In this document: piece after piece, positions 33,915 to 42,144 of the stretch
Layout: each line of letters opens with the position of its first letter
Position numbering within the stretch: the first letter of the stretch is position 1
Origin: Alsobacter sp045348435
GTDB taxonomy: Bacteria; Pseudomonadota; Alphaproteobacteria; Rhizobiales; Beijerinckiaceae
NCBI RefSeq assembly: GCF_045348435.1
Contig: NZ_CP157484.1
Span: 2,976,001-3,040,000 of the forward strand
DNA: 64,000 nt
Direction of reading: 5' to 3'
Notes under the pieces: generated by a model
What the model was told of the DNA's origin: nothing
The model's input: the letters and a program-made list of their open reading frames with translations, nothing else
Databases searched by the model: none
Position numbers and translations under genes: made by a program

Positions 33915-34520
33915 TCAGGCCCGCGCCTTCAGCCAGTCGACCACGTCCTGCGCGCTGCGGTCGGGCGGGAACACCGGATAGAACACGTGGGCCACCCGCC
34001 CATTGTCGATCACGAGCGTGAAGCGCTTGAGGAGACGCATGCCGCCGGCCTCGAAGGTCGGCAGGCGGATGGCGTCGGTCAGCGTGAAGGCGTGGTCGGA
34101 CAGGATGGCGAAAGGCAGGTGCAGCCGCTCGGCCATCTCGCTCTGGTAGTCGGTCGTCTGCGTCGACAGTCCGAACACGTGGTCGACGCCAAGTCCGCGC
34201 AGCTCCGCGAAATGATCCCGGAAAGAGCAGGACTGGGGCGTGCAGCCCCGTGCGCCCGGGATGGCGTCCCACCCGTCCGGCGAGGGCTTGCCCGGCTCGC
34301 CGGTGCGCGGATAGGCGTAGACCACGGTCAGGCCGTTCAGGCCGCCGAGCGAGACGGCGCCGCCGGACGTGCTCGGCAACGCGATCTGCGGAAGCTGCAT
34401 GGCGCGCAGGTGGTCGGTCGCCCCGTCGTTGACCGGAACCGGCAGATCGGCGGGCAGCACGTCGTGGGAGGGCGTCTGCGCCGCTGCGGCGGCGGCGTCG
34501 CCCGGTTGCGATGAGCTCAT
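33915..34520 (-). CDS. Peroxiredoxin (atypical 2-Cys type)
   Basis: A 201-residue thiol peroxidase. The motif PGARGCTPQSCSFRDHF places Cys93 and Cys98 five residues apart, as in PrxQ/BCP enzymes that form an intramolecular disulfide. TVVYAYPRTGEPG and the later VFGLSTQTTDYQSEMAERL and FAILSD fit this family. The first ~35 residues are a low-complexity extension without a signal peptide. It converges with the UDG gene, four bases apart. Confidence 0.9.
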   Translation of the reverse strand: MSSSQPGDAAAAAAQTPSHDVLPADLPVPVNDGATDHLRAMQLPQIALPSTSGGAVSLGGLNGLTVVYAYPRTGEPGKPSPDGWDAIPGARGCTPQSCSFRDHFAELRGLGVDHVFGLSTQTTDYQSEMAERLHLPFAILSDHAFTLTDAIRLPTFEAGGMRLLKRFTLVIDNGRVAHVFYPVFPPDRSAQDVVDWLKARA

Positions 34521-34545
34521 GGTTCTCTCCCGCCTGTCCTGCGTT

Positions 34546-35565
34546 TCACCCCTTGCGGGGCGTCTTGGCGTCCGACGCGGCCGCGGGCGGCTCGGGCCGG
34601 ACGGCGCTGAAGCTCCCGAAGACCATGTCGGGCGCGCTCGTGTTGTGCCGCGACGGCGTCAGCCGTCCCGCCCAGACCTCGGTGGCGTCCCCGCCCTTCC
34701 AGTCCATGATCGGGCTCTCGCCCCAGGCGGCGGCGCCGGGAGCGCGCCACGCCGTCCGCGCCACGTCGCAGTTGAAGCTCGTCGCATACATCGAGCGCAG
34801 CGCGGCGAACGGCGCGCCGCCGGGCATCGGCCCGTCGAAGCCGACATCGAGGATCTGGCGATCGGGATCGATCGTGTCCAGCCGCAGCGTGGCGGACCCG
34901 CCCTGGGCGAAAGAGAGCGTGAAGCTGCGCGTCGACGGATCGAAGGCGATCTCGCGCAGCGCCACGATCGGCCGCTCCTGCACCTCCACCGGGCCGACCA
35001 GGAAGGAGCTGCCATAGGCGCTCCAGCGCATATGGGCGGGCGGCAGCGGCCGGGCGCGCCAGTAGCCGTCGGGCGGATAGACGACGAGGATCTCCTCCGC
35101 GCGCTCCTGGTGCAGCATCCAGAGCTGCACGACGTGCAGCCCGTGCTCGACCCGGTCGCCGACGCGGAACGGCGTCGCGGCGGGACGCCAGAAGGACGGA
35201 TAGGTGTAGCCGGTCAGCCAGAATTCCGTGCTCTCCCAGAAGGTGACGCGGCGCGCCTGGGCGGCGAAGGACGGGTCGGAGGACATGTCGCAGCTGGTGA
35301 AGTCGGGGGCCCAGCGGTCGGCCGTCAGCGCGCCGATATAGGCGGGGTGGACGGCGTGGATCCGCATGCCGCGCACCTGCGGCGAGGCGAAGCGCAGGTC
35401 GACATTGTCCTTCTCGGCGCAGAGCACGGGCTCGCTGAGATTGCTCACCCGCACCGCGAGCTCGGCGGCGGCGGCCGTGGTCGGGAAGGCTCCGCGCGGC
35501 AGCAGGCCGGCGGCGAGCCCGGCCATGCCGCCCGCCAGGCAGGAACGGCGGGTGATCAGCCCCAT
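34546..35565 (-). CDS. Tat-exported protein of unknown function, in the mdoH operon
   Basis: A 339-residue protein. The ATG at 35565 is preceded by AAGGGAGG, which favours it over an upstream start at 35610. The N terminus is a twin-arginine signal (LITRRSCLAGGMAGLAAGLL) with cleavage near AAA. The mature part has four scattered Cys or fewer and many aromatic residues (RWAPDFTSCDM, FWLTGYTYPSFWRP, YPPDGYWRARPLPP). I considered the periplasmic glucan protein MdoG/OpgD, but its length and motifs do not match. Position downstream of mdoH and fkbM suggests an envelope glucan role (inference). Confidence 0.6.
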   Translation of the reverse strand: MGLITRRSCLAGGMAGLAAGLLPRGAFPTTAAAAELAVRVSNLSEPVLCAEKDNVDLRFASPQVRGMRIHAVHPAYIGALTADRWAPDFTSCDMSSDPSFAAQARRVTFWESTEFWLTGYTYPSFWRPAATPFRVGDRVEHGLHVVQLWMLHQERAEEILVVYPPDGYWRARPLPPAHMRWSAYGSSFLVGPVEVQERPIVALREIAFDPSTRSFTLSFAQGGSATLRLDTIDPDRQILDVGFDGPMPGGAPFAALRSMYATSFNCDVARTAWRAPGAAAWGESPIMDWKGGDATEVWAGRLTPSRHNTSAPDMVFGSFSAVRPEPPAAASDAKTPRKG

Positions 35566-35617
35566 GCGCGAAACGCCTCCCTTGCGTGCGGCCCCGGGCC
35601 GGAGCGACATGCCCGGC

Positions 35618-36364
35618 TCATCCGTTCAGGACCGCATAGACGTCGCCCGAATTGGCCTGCGCTGGCAAGCCGTCGATGAAGGCCGACATCTCCGGGCCGG
35701 TCACGTCGGCGGCCAGCGCCAGCGTCTGGGTCTCGCCCAGCGCCACGTTGAACCGGTAGAGGCCGAGCGCCGACAGCCGGTCCAGGGCGCGATGCGCCAC
35801 GTCGCGCTGGATGGTGGTGAACTCGAAGGACAGCGCCCGAAGCGGCCGGACCGCGCCGCGCAGAACCTCGTCCTCGAAGCCCTCCACGTCGATCTTGACG
35901 AAGGCCGGCTCCCCGAACCGCGCCCTCAGGCCGTCCAGCGTCACCATCGGGACGGTCACGGAGGCGTCCCAGACCTGGCCGTCCCAGCCCGGCGCGCCCG
36001 CCGCGGAGCGGACGAAGTCGGCCGAGGCGGTGGTGACGGTCGGGTTGCGGCTGTTGACCTGCAGCGTCAGCGAGCCCTCGGCGGCGCCGGCGGCGGCGCG
36101 CAGGATCGTCACCTCCCGGTCGAGGCCGTGCAGCAGGCCGATCACGGCGGCCGGTCCGCGCTGCGGCTCCAGCGCCACCACCCGCGCGCCGAGGCGGCGG
36201 AAGCTGGAGACGCGGTCCCCCACATGGGCGCCGATGTCGAAGACGAGGTCTCCCGGGCGGACGAAGCGCGCATAGAGCGCGTCCATGGCGCGGTGATGGG
36301 CCCGGTCGAGATGATAGACCCGGATGGAGCGCCACAGCCCGGCCCAGGGGCCGAACAGGCTCAC
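35618..36364 (-). CDS. FkbM-family methyltransferase
   Basis: A 248-residue SAM-dependent O-methyltransferase. Motif I is VFDIGAHVGDRVSSFRRLG with the usual Gly/Asp residues; VALEPQRGPAAVI, VTLDGLRARFGEPAFVKIDVEG and ALSFEFTTIQRD complete the FkbM pattern. The start is a GTG whose GTGA overlaps the mdoH stop, so the two proteins are made together. FkbM enzymes commonly methylate sugars or polyketides, so the membrane glucan made by MdoH is a possible substrate. Confidence 0.85.
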   Translation of the reverse strand: MSLFGPWAGLWRSIRVYHLDRAHHRAMDALYARFVRPGDLVFDIGAHVGDRVSSFRRLGARVVALEPQRGPAAVIGLLHGLDREVTILRAAAGAAEGSLTLQVNSRNPTVTTASADFVRSAAGAPGWDGQVWDASVTVPMVTLDGLRARFGEPAFVKIDVEGFEDEVLRGAVRPLRALSFEFTTIQRDVAHRALDRLSALGLYRFNVALGETQTLALAADVTGPEMSAFIDGLPAQANSGDVYAVLNG

Positions 36365-38142
36365 GCCGCCTCGCGGGCGGGCTCGGCGGCGGCGACCGCC
36401 CCGAGCGCCAGGATCTCGGCCGGCGGCGCGATGTCCTCCGGGATGGAGCCCACGCCCCGGGCGGCCAGCCACGCGCCGAAGCGCGGATCGGCGGTGAGCA
36501 CCGCGAACGGAATGGCGAGCGGGAAGCCCGCCAGCAGCGGCAGGCCCAGCAGCAGCGCCAGCGGCGCATGCAGCGCCAGCATGACGATCACGGCGGAGCC
36601 GAACAGCGTCTGCGGCCACAGCCCGCGGACCGCGGAGCCCCAGGACAGGCGGTGCGCGTCGCGCTCCTGGCTGTTCCAGCCCACCGACTTGCCGAACAGG
36701 AGCCCGACCATGAACAGGCTCACCCGCAGGGTCGTCACGGCGCCGAGCAGGAAGGAGAAGACGAGCTCCGCGCCGACGCCCAGCATGAAGCGGCCCGCGC
36801 CGCCATAGCGCGCCGCCGCGCCGGGCGTCAGCAGCACGTCGACGCAGCCCGCCAGCTTGGGCGACAGATACATTCCCAGGAACGCCAGATAGACCGCGAT
36901 GGCGGTCCCCGTCGGGTAGCCCGGGGCGAGATCCGCCGTCTCCAGCGGCTTCACCGCCGCGAGCGCGAACATCAGCGTGAAGGCCGGAATCCCGAGGAAC
37001 ATCAGCATCGCCCAGGCGAGCTGGAAACGGCTCATGGCGCGCAGTCCCGGCAGGCCGATCAGCCGGCCATACTGCATGTTGCCCTGGCACCAGCGCAGGT
37101 CGCGGCGGGTGAATTCCAGCACGGTGGGCGGGTTCTCCTCCCAGCTGCCGCCTTCCACGGGGATGACGCGGACCTCGTAGCCGGCGCGGCGCATGAGCGC
37201 CGCCTCAACCTGGTCGTGCGACAGGATGGCCCCGCCCAGGGGCGGCTTGCCGGGCAGCGTCGGCAGGTCGCAATGATCGATGAAGGGGGCGATGCGCACC
37301 AGCGCGTTGTGGCCCCAGAAGGGTCCGCAATCCCCCGCCCACCAGGCCGAGCCCATCGTGTAGGGCCGCATGCCCTGGCGCATCCCGAACTGGAACAGCC
37401 GGGCGAAGCCGCTGCGCGCCGGCAGCCCGACGACGAGGCTCTGCAGGATGCCCAGCCGCGAATAGGCCTGCATGATGCGCGCGAGCTTCACGATGCTCTC
37501 GCCCGACATCAGGCTGTCGGCGTCCAGCGGCAGCATGAAATCGAAGTCGCCGCCCCAGCGCCGGCAGAAGTCGCGCAGGTTGCCGGCCTTGTAGCCCTCG
37601 TTCGTCTCCCGGCGGCGGTAATGCAGGCGGTGCGGCGTGTCGGACTGCGCCCGCCAGGCGGCGAAGTTCCGCTCCTCGGCGGCGGCCACGTCCGGCCGGT
37701 CGGTGTCGCTGAGCACGAAATAGGAGAAATGGGCGCCCTCCCCGGTCGCGTCGAGGCTGGCCTTCACGATGGCGAGCCGGCGGAAGGCGCGGGCCGGATC
37801 CTCGTTGCGCAGCGTCAACAGAACGGCGGTGGTCGCCCGCAGCGGCTCGTCAGCCTCGCCCACATAGGCGAAGGGCGACGTCTCGGCGAGGCCGTCTCGC
37901 CGGCCATGCAGCAGCCACAGGCCGATGACGGCGTTCCAGAATCCCAGCACGCTCCACGGCGCGGCCATGACGAAGCACAGCATCATCAGGACGTCGACGA
38001 CCGTCCAGCCGCCCGCGCCGAGAACGCTCGCCAGCGCCAGGCCGAGCGCCGCGAAGGTGGCGAGGTTGAGAACGGCGACGATCTGGCGGCGCGCCGCCAG
38101 ATCGCGGGTTGACTGCGAGCCCGTGGGAGTGGTCGATGACAT
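36361..38142 (-). CDS. mdoH: Glucans biosynthesis glucosyltransferase MdoH (OpgH)
   Basis: A 593-residue inner-membrane GT2-type transferase that makes the linear beta-1,2-glucan backbone of osmoregulated periplasmic glucans from UDP-glucose. Two N-terminal membrane segments come first, then the glycosyltransferase domain with FVLSDTDRPD, LPLDADSLMSG (DxD-type) and RRDLRWCQGN (QxxRW-type), then several C-terminal membrane helices. It is shorter than E. coli MdoH (about 850), mainly at the ends. The start MSSTTPTG at 38142 is chosen because earlier sequence is unconserved and Arg-rich. No mdoG partner is adjacent. Confidence 0.9.
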   Translation of the reverse strand: MSSTTPTGSQSTRDLAARRQIVAVLNLATFAALGLALASVLGAGGWTVVDVLMMLCFVMAAPWSVLGFWNAVIGLWLLHGRRDGLAETSPFAYVGEADEPLRATTAVLLTLRNEDPARAFRRLAIVKASLDATGEGAHFSYFVLSDTDRPDVAAAEERNFAAWRAQSDTPHRLHYRRRETNEGYKAGNLRDFCRRWGGDFDFMLPLDADSLMSGESIVKLARIMQAYSRLGILQSLVVGLPARSGFARLFQFGMRQGMRPYTMGSAWWAGDCGPFWGHNALVRIAPFIDHCDLPTLPGKPPLGGAILSHDQVEAALMRRAGYEVRVIPVEGGSWEENPPTVLEFTRRDLRWCQGNMQYGRLIGLPGLRAMSRFQLAWAMLMFLGIPAFTLMFALAAVKPLETADLAPGYPTGTAIAVYLAFLGMYLSPKLAGCVDVLLTPGAAARYGGAGRFMLGVGAELVFSFLLGAVTTLRVSLFMVGLLFGKSVGWNSQERDAHRLSWGSAVRGLWPQTLFGSAVIVMLALHAPLALLLGLPLLAGFPLAIPFAVLTADPRFGAWLAARGVGSIPEDIAPPAEILALGAVAAAEPAREAA

Positions 38143-38255
38143 GCGGTCCGTGAGGTGAGCGCGGCGGGATCGCCGAGCATCGCGCCCGGACGCAGTGGGA
38201 AGGAATGTCCGGCAGATGACGTCAAAGCCCGTCCGTCGACAAGGGGGTAAGTCTG

Positions 38256-39263
38256 GTGAGTTTTGACGCAGAGCCGTCAAAAGCTCGCGAGCCGCTTGCG
38301 ACGGCGCTGTGGTGCGTCGCCCCCGGCCGGGCGGAATTGCGCGCGTCGCCTCTGCGTTTGCCCCAGGATCCCGCCGCCCAGGCGACGGTGCGGACCCTCT
38401 GGTCGGGCGTCAGCCGCGGCACCGAGCGGCTGGTCGCGGCCGGCAAGGTGCCGGTCGGCGAGCATGGCCGGATGCGCGCGCCCCTGCAGGAGGGAGAGTT
38501 CCCGTTCCCGGTGAAATACGGCTATTGCGCCGTGGGGGTGGTCGAGGACGGCCCGGACGACCTCCTGGGCCGCGAGGTCTTCGCGCTGCATCCGCACCAG
38601 GACCGGTTCGTCGCGCCCGTCTCGATGCTGGCTCCCCTGCCGGACGGCGTTCCGGCGCGCCGGGCCATCCTGGCCGCCAACATGGAGACGGCGCTCAACG
38701 CGCTGTGGGATTCGGGCGCCGGGCCGGCCGACCGGATCGTCGTCGTCGGCGGCGGCCTCGTGGGCCTGCTGGTCGCCGCGCTGGCGGCGGGGCTGCCCCG
38801 CGCCGAGGTCACCGTCGTCGACGTCGAGCCGGCCCGCGCCGAGATGGCGCGGCGGCTCGGCGCGAGTTTCGCGCTTCCGCGGGACGCCCCCCGGGACGCC
38901 GACGTGGCCTTCCATGTCAGCGCCTCGCCCGCCGGCCTCGCGACCGCGCTCGCCTGCGCCGGGACCGAGGCCTGCGTCGTCGAGATGAGCTGGTATGGCG
39001 AAGGCGACGTGCCGGCGCCCCTCGGCGGGGCGTTCCACAGCCGCCGGCTGAAGCTGGTCTCCTCCCAGGTCGGCGCCGTGTCGCCCTCGCGGCGGCCGCG
39101 CTGGACCCACGCCCGCCGGCTCGCGGCGGCGCTCGACCTCTTGCGGGACGACCGGCTTGACGCCCTGATCACCGAAGAGGTCGCTTTCGCCGATCTGCCC
39201 GCCGCGCTCGCGCGTATCCTGGCCCCGGGCGCCCCCGGCCTCGCCACCGCCATCCGCTACTGA
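38256..39263 (+). CDS. Medium-chain zinc-type dehydrogenase in a putative pteridine cluster
   Basis: A 335-residue MDR-superfamily protein. The substrate domain shows TLWSGVSRGTERLVAAGKVP and FPVKYGYCAVGVVE, and the cofactor domain has the dinucleotide motif RIVVVGGGLVGLLVAALAAG with an Asp (VVDVE) at the end of beta-2, favouring NAD(H). The catalytic zinc ligands of classical alcohol dehydrogenases are not all obvious. The start is a GTG with AAGGGGG upstream. The next three genes follow with gaps of 15 bases or overlaps, so this is the head of an operon. Confidence 0.85.
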   Translation: MSFDAEPSKAREPLATALWCVAPGRAELRASPLRLPQDPAAQATVRTLWSGVSRGTERLVAAGKVPVGEHGRMRAPLQEGEFPFPVKYGYCAVGVVEDGPDDLLGREVFALHPHQDRFVAPVSMLAPLPDGVPARRAILAANMETALNALWDSGAGPADRIVVVGGGLVGLLVAALAAGLPRAEVTVVDVEPARAEMARRLGASFALPRDAPRDADVAFHVSASPAGLATALACAGTEACVVEMSWYGEGDVPAPLGGAFHSRRLKLVSSQVGAVSPSRRPRWTHARRLAAALDLLRDDRLDALITEEVAFADLPAALARILAPGAPGLATAIRY

Positions 39264-39278
39264 CCGGAGAAGTCCCGC

Positions 39279-39686
39279 ATGTACGCCGTCGAGGTCCGCG
39301 ATCACATCATGATCGCGCACAGCTTTCAGGGCGAGCTGTTCGGCCCCGCCCAGCGCCTCCACGGCGCGACCTTCGTCGTCGACGTCGCCTTTTTCCGCGA
39401 CAGCCTGACGCCGGAGAACGTGGTGGTCGACATCGGCCGGGCGCATGACGCGCTGAAGGCCGTGCTGGGTCCGCTCAACTACCGCAACCTCGACGAGGTC
39501 CCGGAATTCGCCGGCCAGCAGACCACGACGGAGTTCCTGTCGCGCCACATCTTCGACCGCATGGCGCAGGCCTGCCGGGCGGGCGACCTCGGCCCCGGGT
39601 CGGACGGCATCGTCAAGATCCGCGTCCAGCTGCACGAATCCCATGTGGCGCGGGCCTGGTTCGAGGGGCCGGTCGCCCGTGCCTGA
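39279..39686 (+). CDS. 6-pyruvoyl-tetrahydropterin synthase/QueD-family protein with altered active site
   Basis: A 135-residue T-fold protein of PTPS/QueD length. His14 (IAHSF) matches the first zinc ligand. The normal CxxxHGH motif reads APxxLHGA: Ala24 stands where the catalytic Cys is expected and Ala30 where the third zinc His is expected, leaving His28. QTTTEFLSRHIFDRM keeps the pterin-binding Glu, and VQLHES the C-terminal His/Glu. It probably still binds a pterin or related pyrimidine but should not carry out standard QueD chemistry. The following gene overlaps its end. Confidence 0.85.
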   Translation: MYAVEVRDHIMIAHSFQGELFGPAQRLHGATFVVDVAFFRDSLTPENVVVDIGRAHDALKAVLGPLNYRNLDEVPEFAGQQTTTEFLSRHIFDRMAQACRAGDLGPGSDGIVKIRVQLHESHVARAWFEGPVARA

Positions 39687-40752
39687 GGTCGTTTTCGCCA
39701 TCCCGGGAGACATCCAGGCGCCGACGGGCGGCTACGCCTATGACCGTCGCATCCTGGAGCTTCTGCCCGGCGAGGGCGTGGCCGTGCGCCATCTGGCGCT
39801 GCCCGGCTCGTTTCCGTGGGCCTCGGTGGCGGACCTCGCCGAGACGCAGGGTCTGCTGCAGGGCACGCCGGAGGACGCCGTGCTGCTGATCGACGGCCTC
39901 GCCTACGGCTCGATGACCGAGCTGGTGCTCAACAGCGTGTTCCGCCCGATCGTGGCGCTCGTCCACCACCCGCTGGCCATGGAGGCGGGCATGCCCGAGC
40001 GCCGCCGCCGCGCGCTCTTCAGCAGCGAACGCGCCGCCCTCGCCCGGGCGGCCGGCGTGATCGCCACCAGCCGGGCCACCGGCCGGCTGCTGGTGGAGGA
40101 GTACGGCGTCGCGCCCGAGGCGCTGACCATCGCCGAGCCCGGCGCCGACCCGGCGCCACGCGCGCCCGGCTCGGGATCGCGGACGCCCGTCCTGCTCAGC
40201 GTCGGCGCCGTGTCGCCCCGCAAGGCCTACGGCGTGCTGGTCGAGGCGCTCGCCGGTCTGCGGGACCGCCCCTGGACAGCCCGCATCGTCGGCGCGACGG
40301 ACCGCGACCCTGACGAAACGGCGCGGGTGACGTCGCTGATCCAAGACGCGGGCCTCTCGGACCGCGTCGCGCTGGACGGCGCCGTGAGCGCCGCCGAGCT
40401 GGACGCCGCCTTCGCGGGCGCCGACCTCCTCGTCCATCCCGCCCTGTATGAGGGCTATGGCATGGCCCTCGCCGAAGCCCTCGCGCGCGGCCTGCCGATC
40501 GTGTCCACCACGGGCGGCGCGGCGGCCGATACGGTCCCGGACGGGGCGGGCCTCAAGGTCGCGCCAGGCGACGCCGCCGCCCTGCGCGAGGCTCTCGCAG
40601 CCTTGCTGGACGACCCCGCCCGCCGCAGCCGTTGCGCGGACGCCTCCTGGGCGGCCGGCCAGGCCCTGCCGCGCTGGCGGGACGCCGCCGCTGCGGTCGC
40701 CGGCGCGCTGCGCCGCGCCGCGCCCCCTCAGGCCGGGAGACGCGCCTCATGA
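39679..40752 (+). CDS. GT4-family glycosyltransferase
   Basis: A 357-residue GT-B enzyme. The N-terminal domain begins EVVFAIPGDIQAPTGGYAYDRR with a Gly-rich acceptor loop. The donor domain shows SVGAVSPRKAYGVLVEAL and HPALYEGYGMALAEALARG, which contains the E-x7-E motif of retaining GT4 enzymes. The start is the GTG at 39679, overlapping the PTPS-like gene by eight bases. Placement between a pterin-fold protein and a methyltransferase suggests that a soluble small molecule is glycosylated. Confidence 0.9.
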   Translation: MPEVVFAIPGDIQAPTGGYAYDRRILELLPGEGVAVRHLALPGSFPWASVADLAETQGLLQGTPEDAVLLIDGLAYGSMTELVLNSVFRPIVALVHHPLAMEAGMPERRRRALFSSERAALARAAGVIATSRATGRLLVEEYGVAPEALTIAEPGADPAPRAPGSGSRTPVLLSVGAVSPRKAYGVLVEALAGLRDRPWTARIVGATDRDPDETARVTSLIQDAGLSDRVALDGAVSAAELDAAFAGADLLVHPALYEGYGMALAEALARGLPIVSTTGGAAADTVPDGAGLKVAPGDAAALREALAALLDDPARRSRCADASWAAGQALPRWRDAAAAVAGALRRAAPPQAGRRAS

Positions 40753-41594
40753 GCGGCTTCAACCCATCCTGGCTCGCCCTGCGCGAGCCGGCCGACCACG
40801 ACGCGCGCGACCCGGAGATCGAGGACCTCGTCGCCGGCCGGCTCGGCGAGCGCGACAACGCCATGGTGCTGGATCTCGGCTGCGGCTCGGGGTCGAACCT
40901 GCGGGCCCTCGCGCCGGCGCTGCCCGATCACCAGTTCTGGCGCCTCGTCGACCACGACGCCGCGCTGCTCGACGCCGCCCGCGACCGGCTGGAGAGCTGG
41001 GCCGACGCCTCGGAGCGAAAGTCCGGCGGCGACCTGCACCTGCAGAAGGGCGAGAAGCACATCCGGGTCGCCTTCGAGCAGGCCGACCTGAGGTCCGGCG
41101 TCGCCGCGCTGCTGTCGCCGACCCCGGACCTCGTCACGGCGGCGGCGCTGTTCGACCTCGTCTCGGCGTCCTGGATGGAGGGCTTCGCCCGCGATCTGGC
41201 CGCCTGCGGCGCGCCCCTCTACGCCGTGCTGACCTATGACGGACGGGAGATCTGGCGCCCCGGGCACCTGCTGGACGAGCGGATCCTGGCCGCGTTCCAT
41301 CGGCACCAGGGGCGCGACAAGGGATTCGGCCCGGCCGCCGGCCCGGGTTCCGTCGCAGCCCTCGCGGCCGCGTTCGAGCGGGCCGGCTACGCCGTCGCGA
41401 CGGCCGACAGCGCCTGGGTGCTGGGGCCGCAGCAGTCCGAGCTGATCGGCGAACTCGCAGCCGGGATCGCCCAGGCGGCGGTCGAGACGGGCGACCTGAC
41501 GCCCGAGGAGGCGCAGGGCTGGGCGCAGGCGCGGGGGGGCGCGAGCCGCGTGCTCGTCGGCCACCAGGACCTCTTCGCCACGCCCCCGCGCTGA
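40749..41594 (+). CDS. SAM-dependent methyltransferase
   Basis: A 281-residue class I methyltransferase. Motif I is VLDLGCGSGSNLRALAP, followed by RLVDHDAALLDAARDRL with the acidic residue that binds the SAM ribose. LVTAAALFDLVSASWMEGF is the post-motif region. It overlaps the glycosyltransferase by ATGA. The substrate is unknown; from context it would be the cluster's glycosylated product or its aglycone. It converges with the cytochrome b gene, only seven bases apart. Confidence 0.88.
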   Translation: MSGFNPSWLALREPADHDARDPEIEDLVAGRLGERDNAMVLDLGCGSGSNLRALAPALPDHQFWRLVDHDAALLDAARDRLESWADASERKSGGDLHLQKGEKHIRVAFEQADLRSGVAALLSPTPDLVTAAALFDLVSASWMEGFARDLAACGAPLYAVLTYDGREIWRPGHLLDERILAAFHRHQGRDKGFGPAAGPGSVAALAAAFERAGYAVATADSAWVLGPQQSELIGELAAGIAQAAVETGDLTPEEAQGWAQARGGASRVLVGHQDLFATPPR

Positions 41595-41601
41595 CGCTCC
41601 G

Positions 41602-42144
41602 TCAGGCGCTGGGCAGCATCCGCCGCAGCACGCCGTCGCGCTTGATGAGGGCGTGATACGACGCTCCGGCGATGTGCAGCGCCACCAGCCCGGTGAGCGC
41701 GAAGCCGAGCGCCTGGTGGATCGAAAGGATGCGCTTGGTCGCCTCCTCGCTTCCCGTGACCGTGATGGGGATGGGGATCGTCCAGAACAGATTGATGGGC
41801 GCGCAGCACATGGACGTGCCCGCATAGCCCAGGATCGGCATGACGAAGACGATCGCGTAGAGGGCCCGGTGCGTCCAGCGCGAGACCACGCGCTCGAAGG
41901 GCGTCAGCCCGGATTCGGACGGCGGCGCGCCCCGCAGGAGGCGGTAGGCGAGCCGCACGACCACGATCGCGAAGGCGATCACGCCGACCGACTTGTGGAT
42001 CTCGTAAAGCGCGTTGGTCAGCGCTCCCTCGCCCAGATTGGTCATCGCCACCGCCACCGGGACGAGGATGAAGACGCATAGCGCCGTCAGCCAGTGCAGC
42101 CACCGGGCGGGTGTGGAATAGCCGGCCTCCCGCGCGTTCCTCAT
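41602..42144 (-). CDS. Cytochrome b561-family membrane protein
   Basis: A 180-residue, four-helix di-heme cytochrome of the bacterial CybB type. Candidate heme ligands are His17, His50, His143 and His157, placed in the expected helices (RWLHWLTAL, YEIHKSVGV, SIHQALGFAL, VALHIAGASYH). Such proteins pass electrons between quinol and small redox partners. It overlaps the RibD-type gene by ATGA, so it belongs to that transcript and may link membrane redox to the cluster's product (inference). Confidence 0.88.
   Translation of the reverse strand: MRNAREAGYSTPARWLHWLTALCVFILVPVAVAMTNLGEGALTNALYEIHKSVGVIAFAIVVVRLAYRLLRGAPPSESGLTPFERVVSRWTHRALYAIVFVMPILGYAGTSMCCAPINLFWTIPIPITVTGSEEATKRILSIHQALGFALTGLVALHIAGASYHALIKRDGVLRRMLPSA

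Noticed and set aside
34546..35565. Periplasmic glucan protein MdoG/OpgD
   Set aside because: Only the position beside mdoH suggests it; length and visible motifs do not fit.
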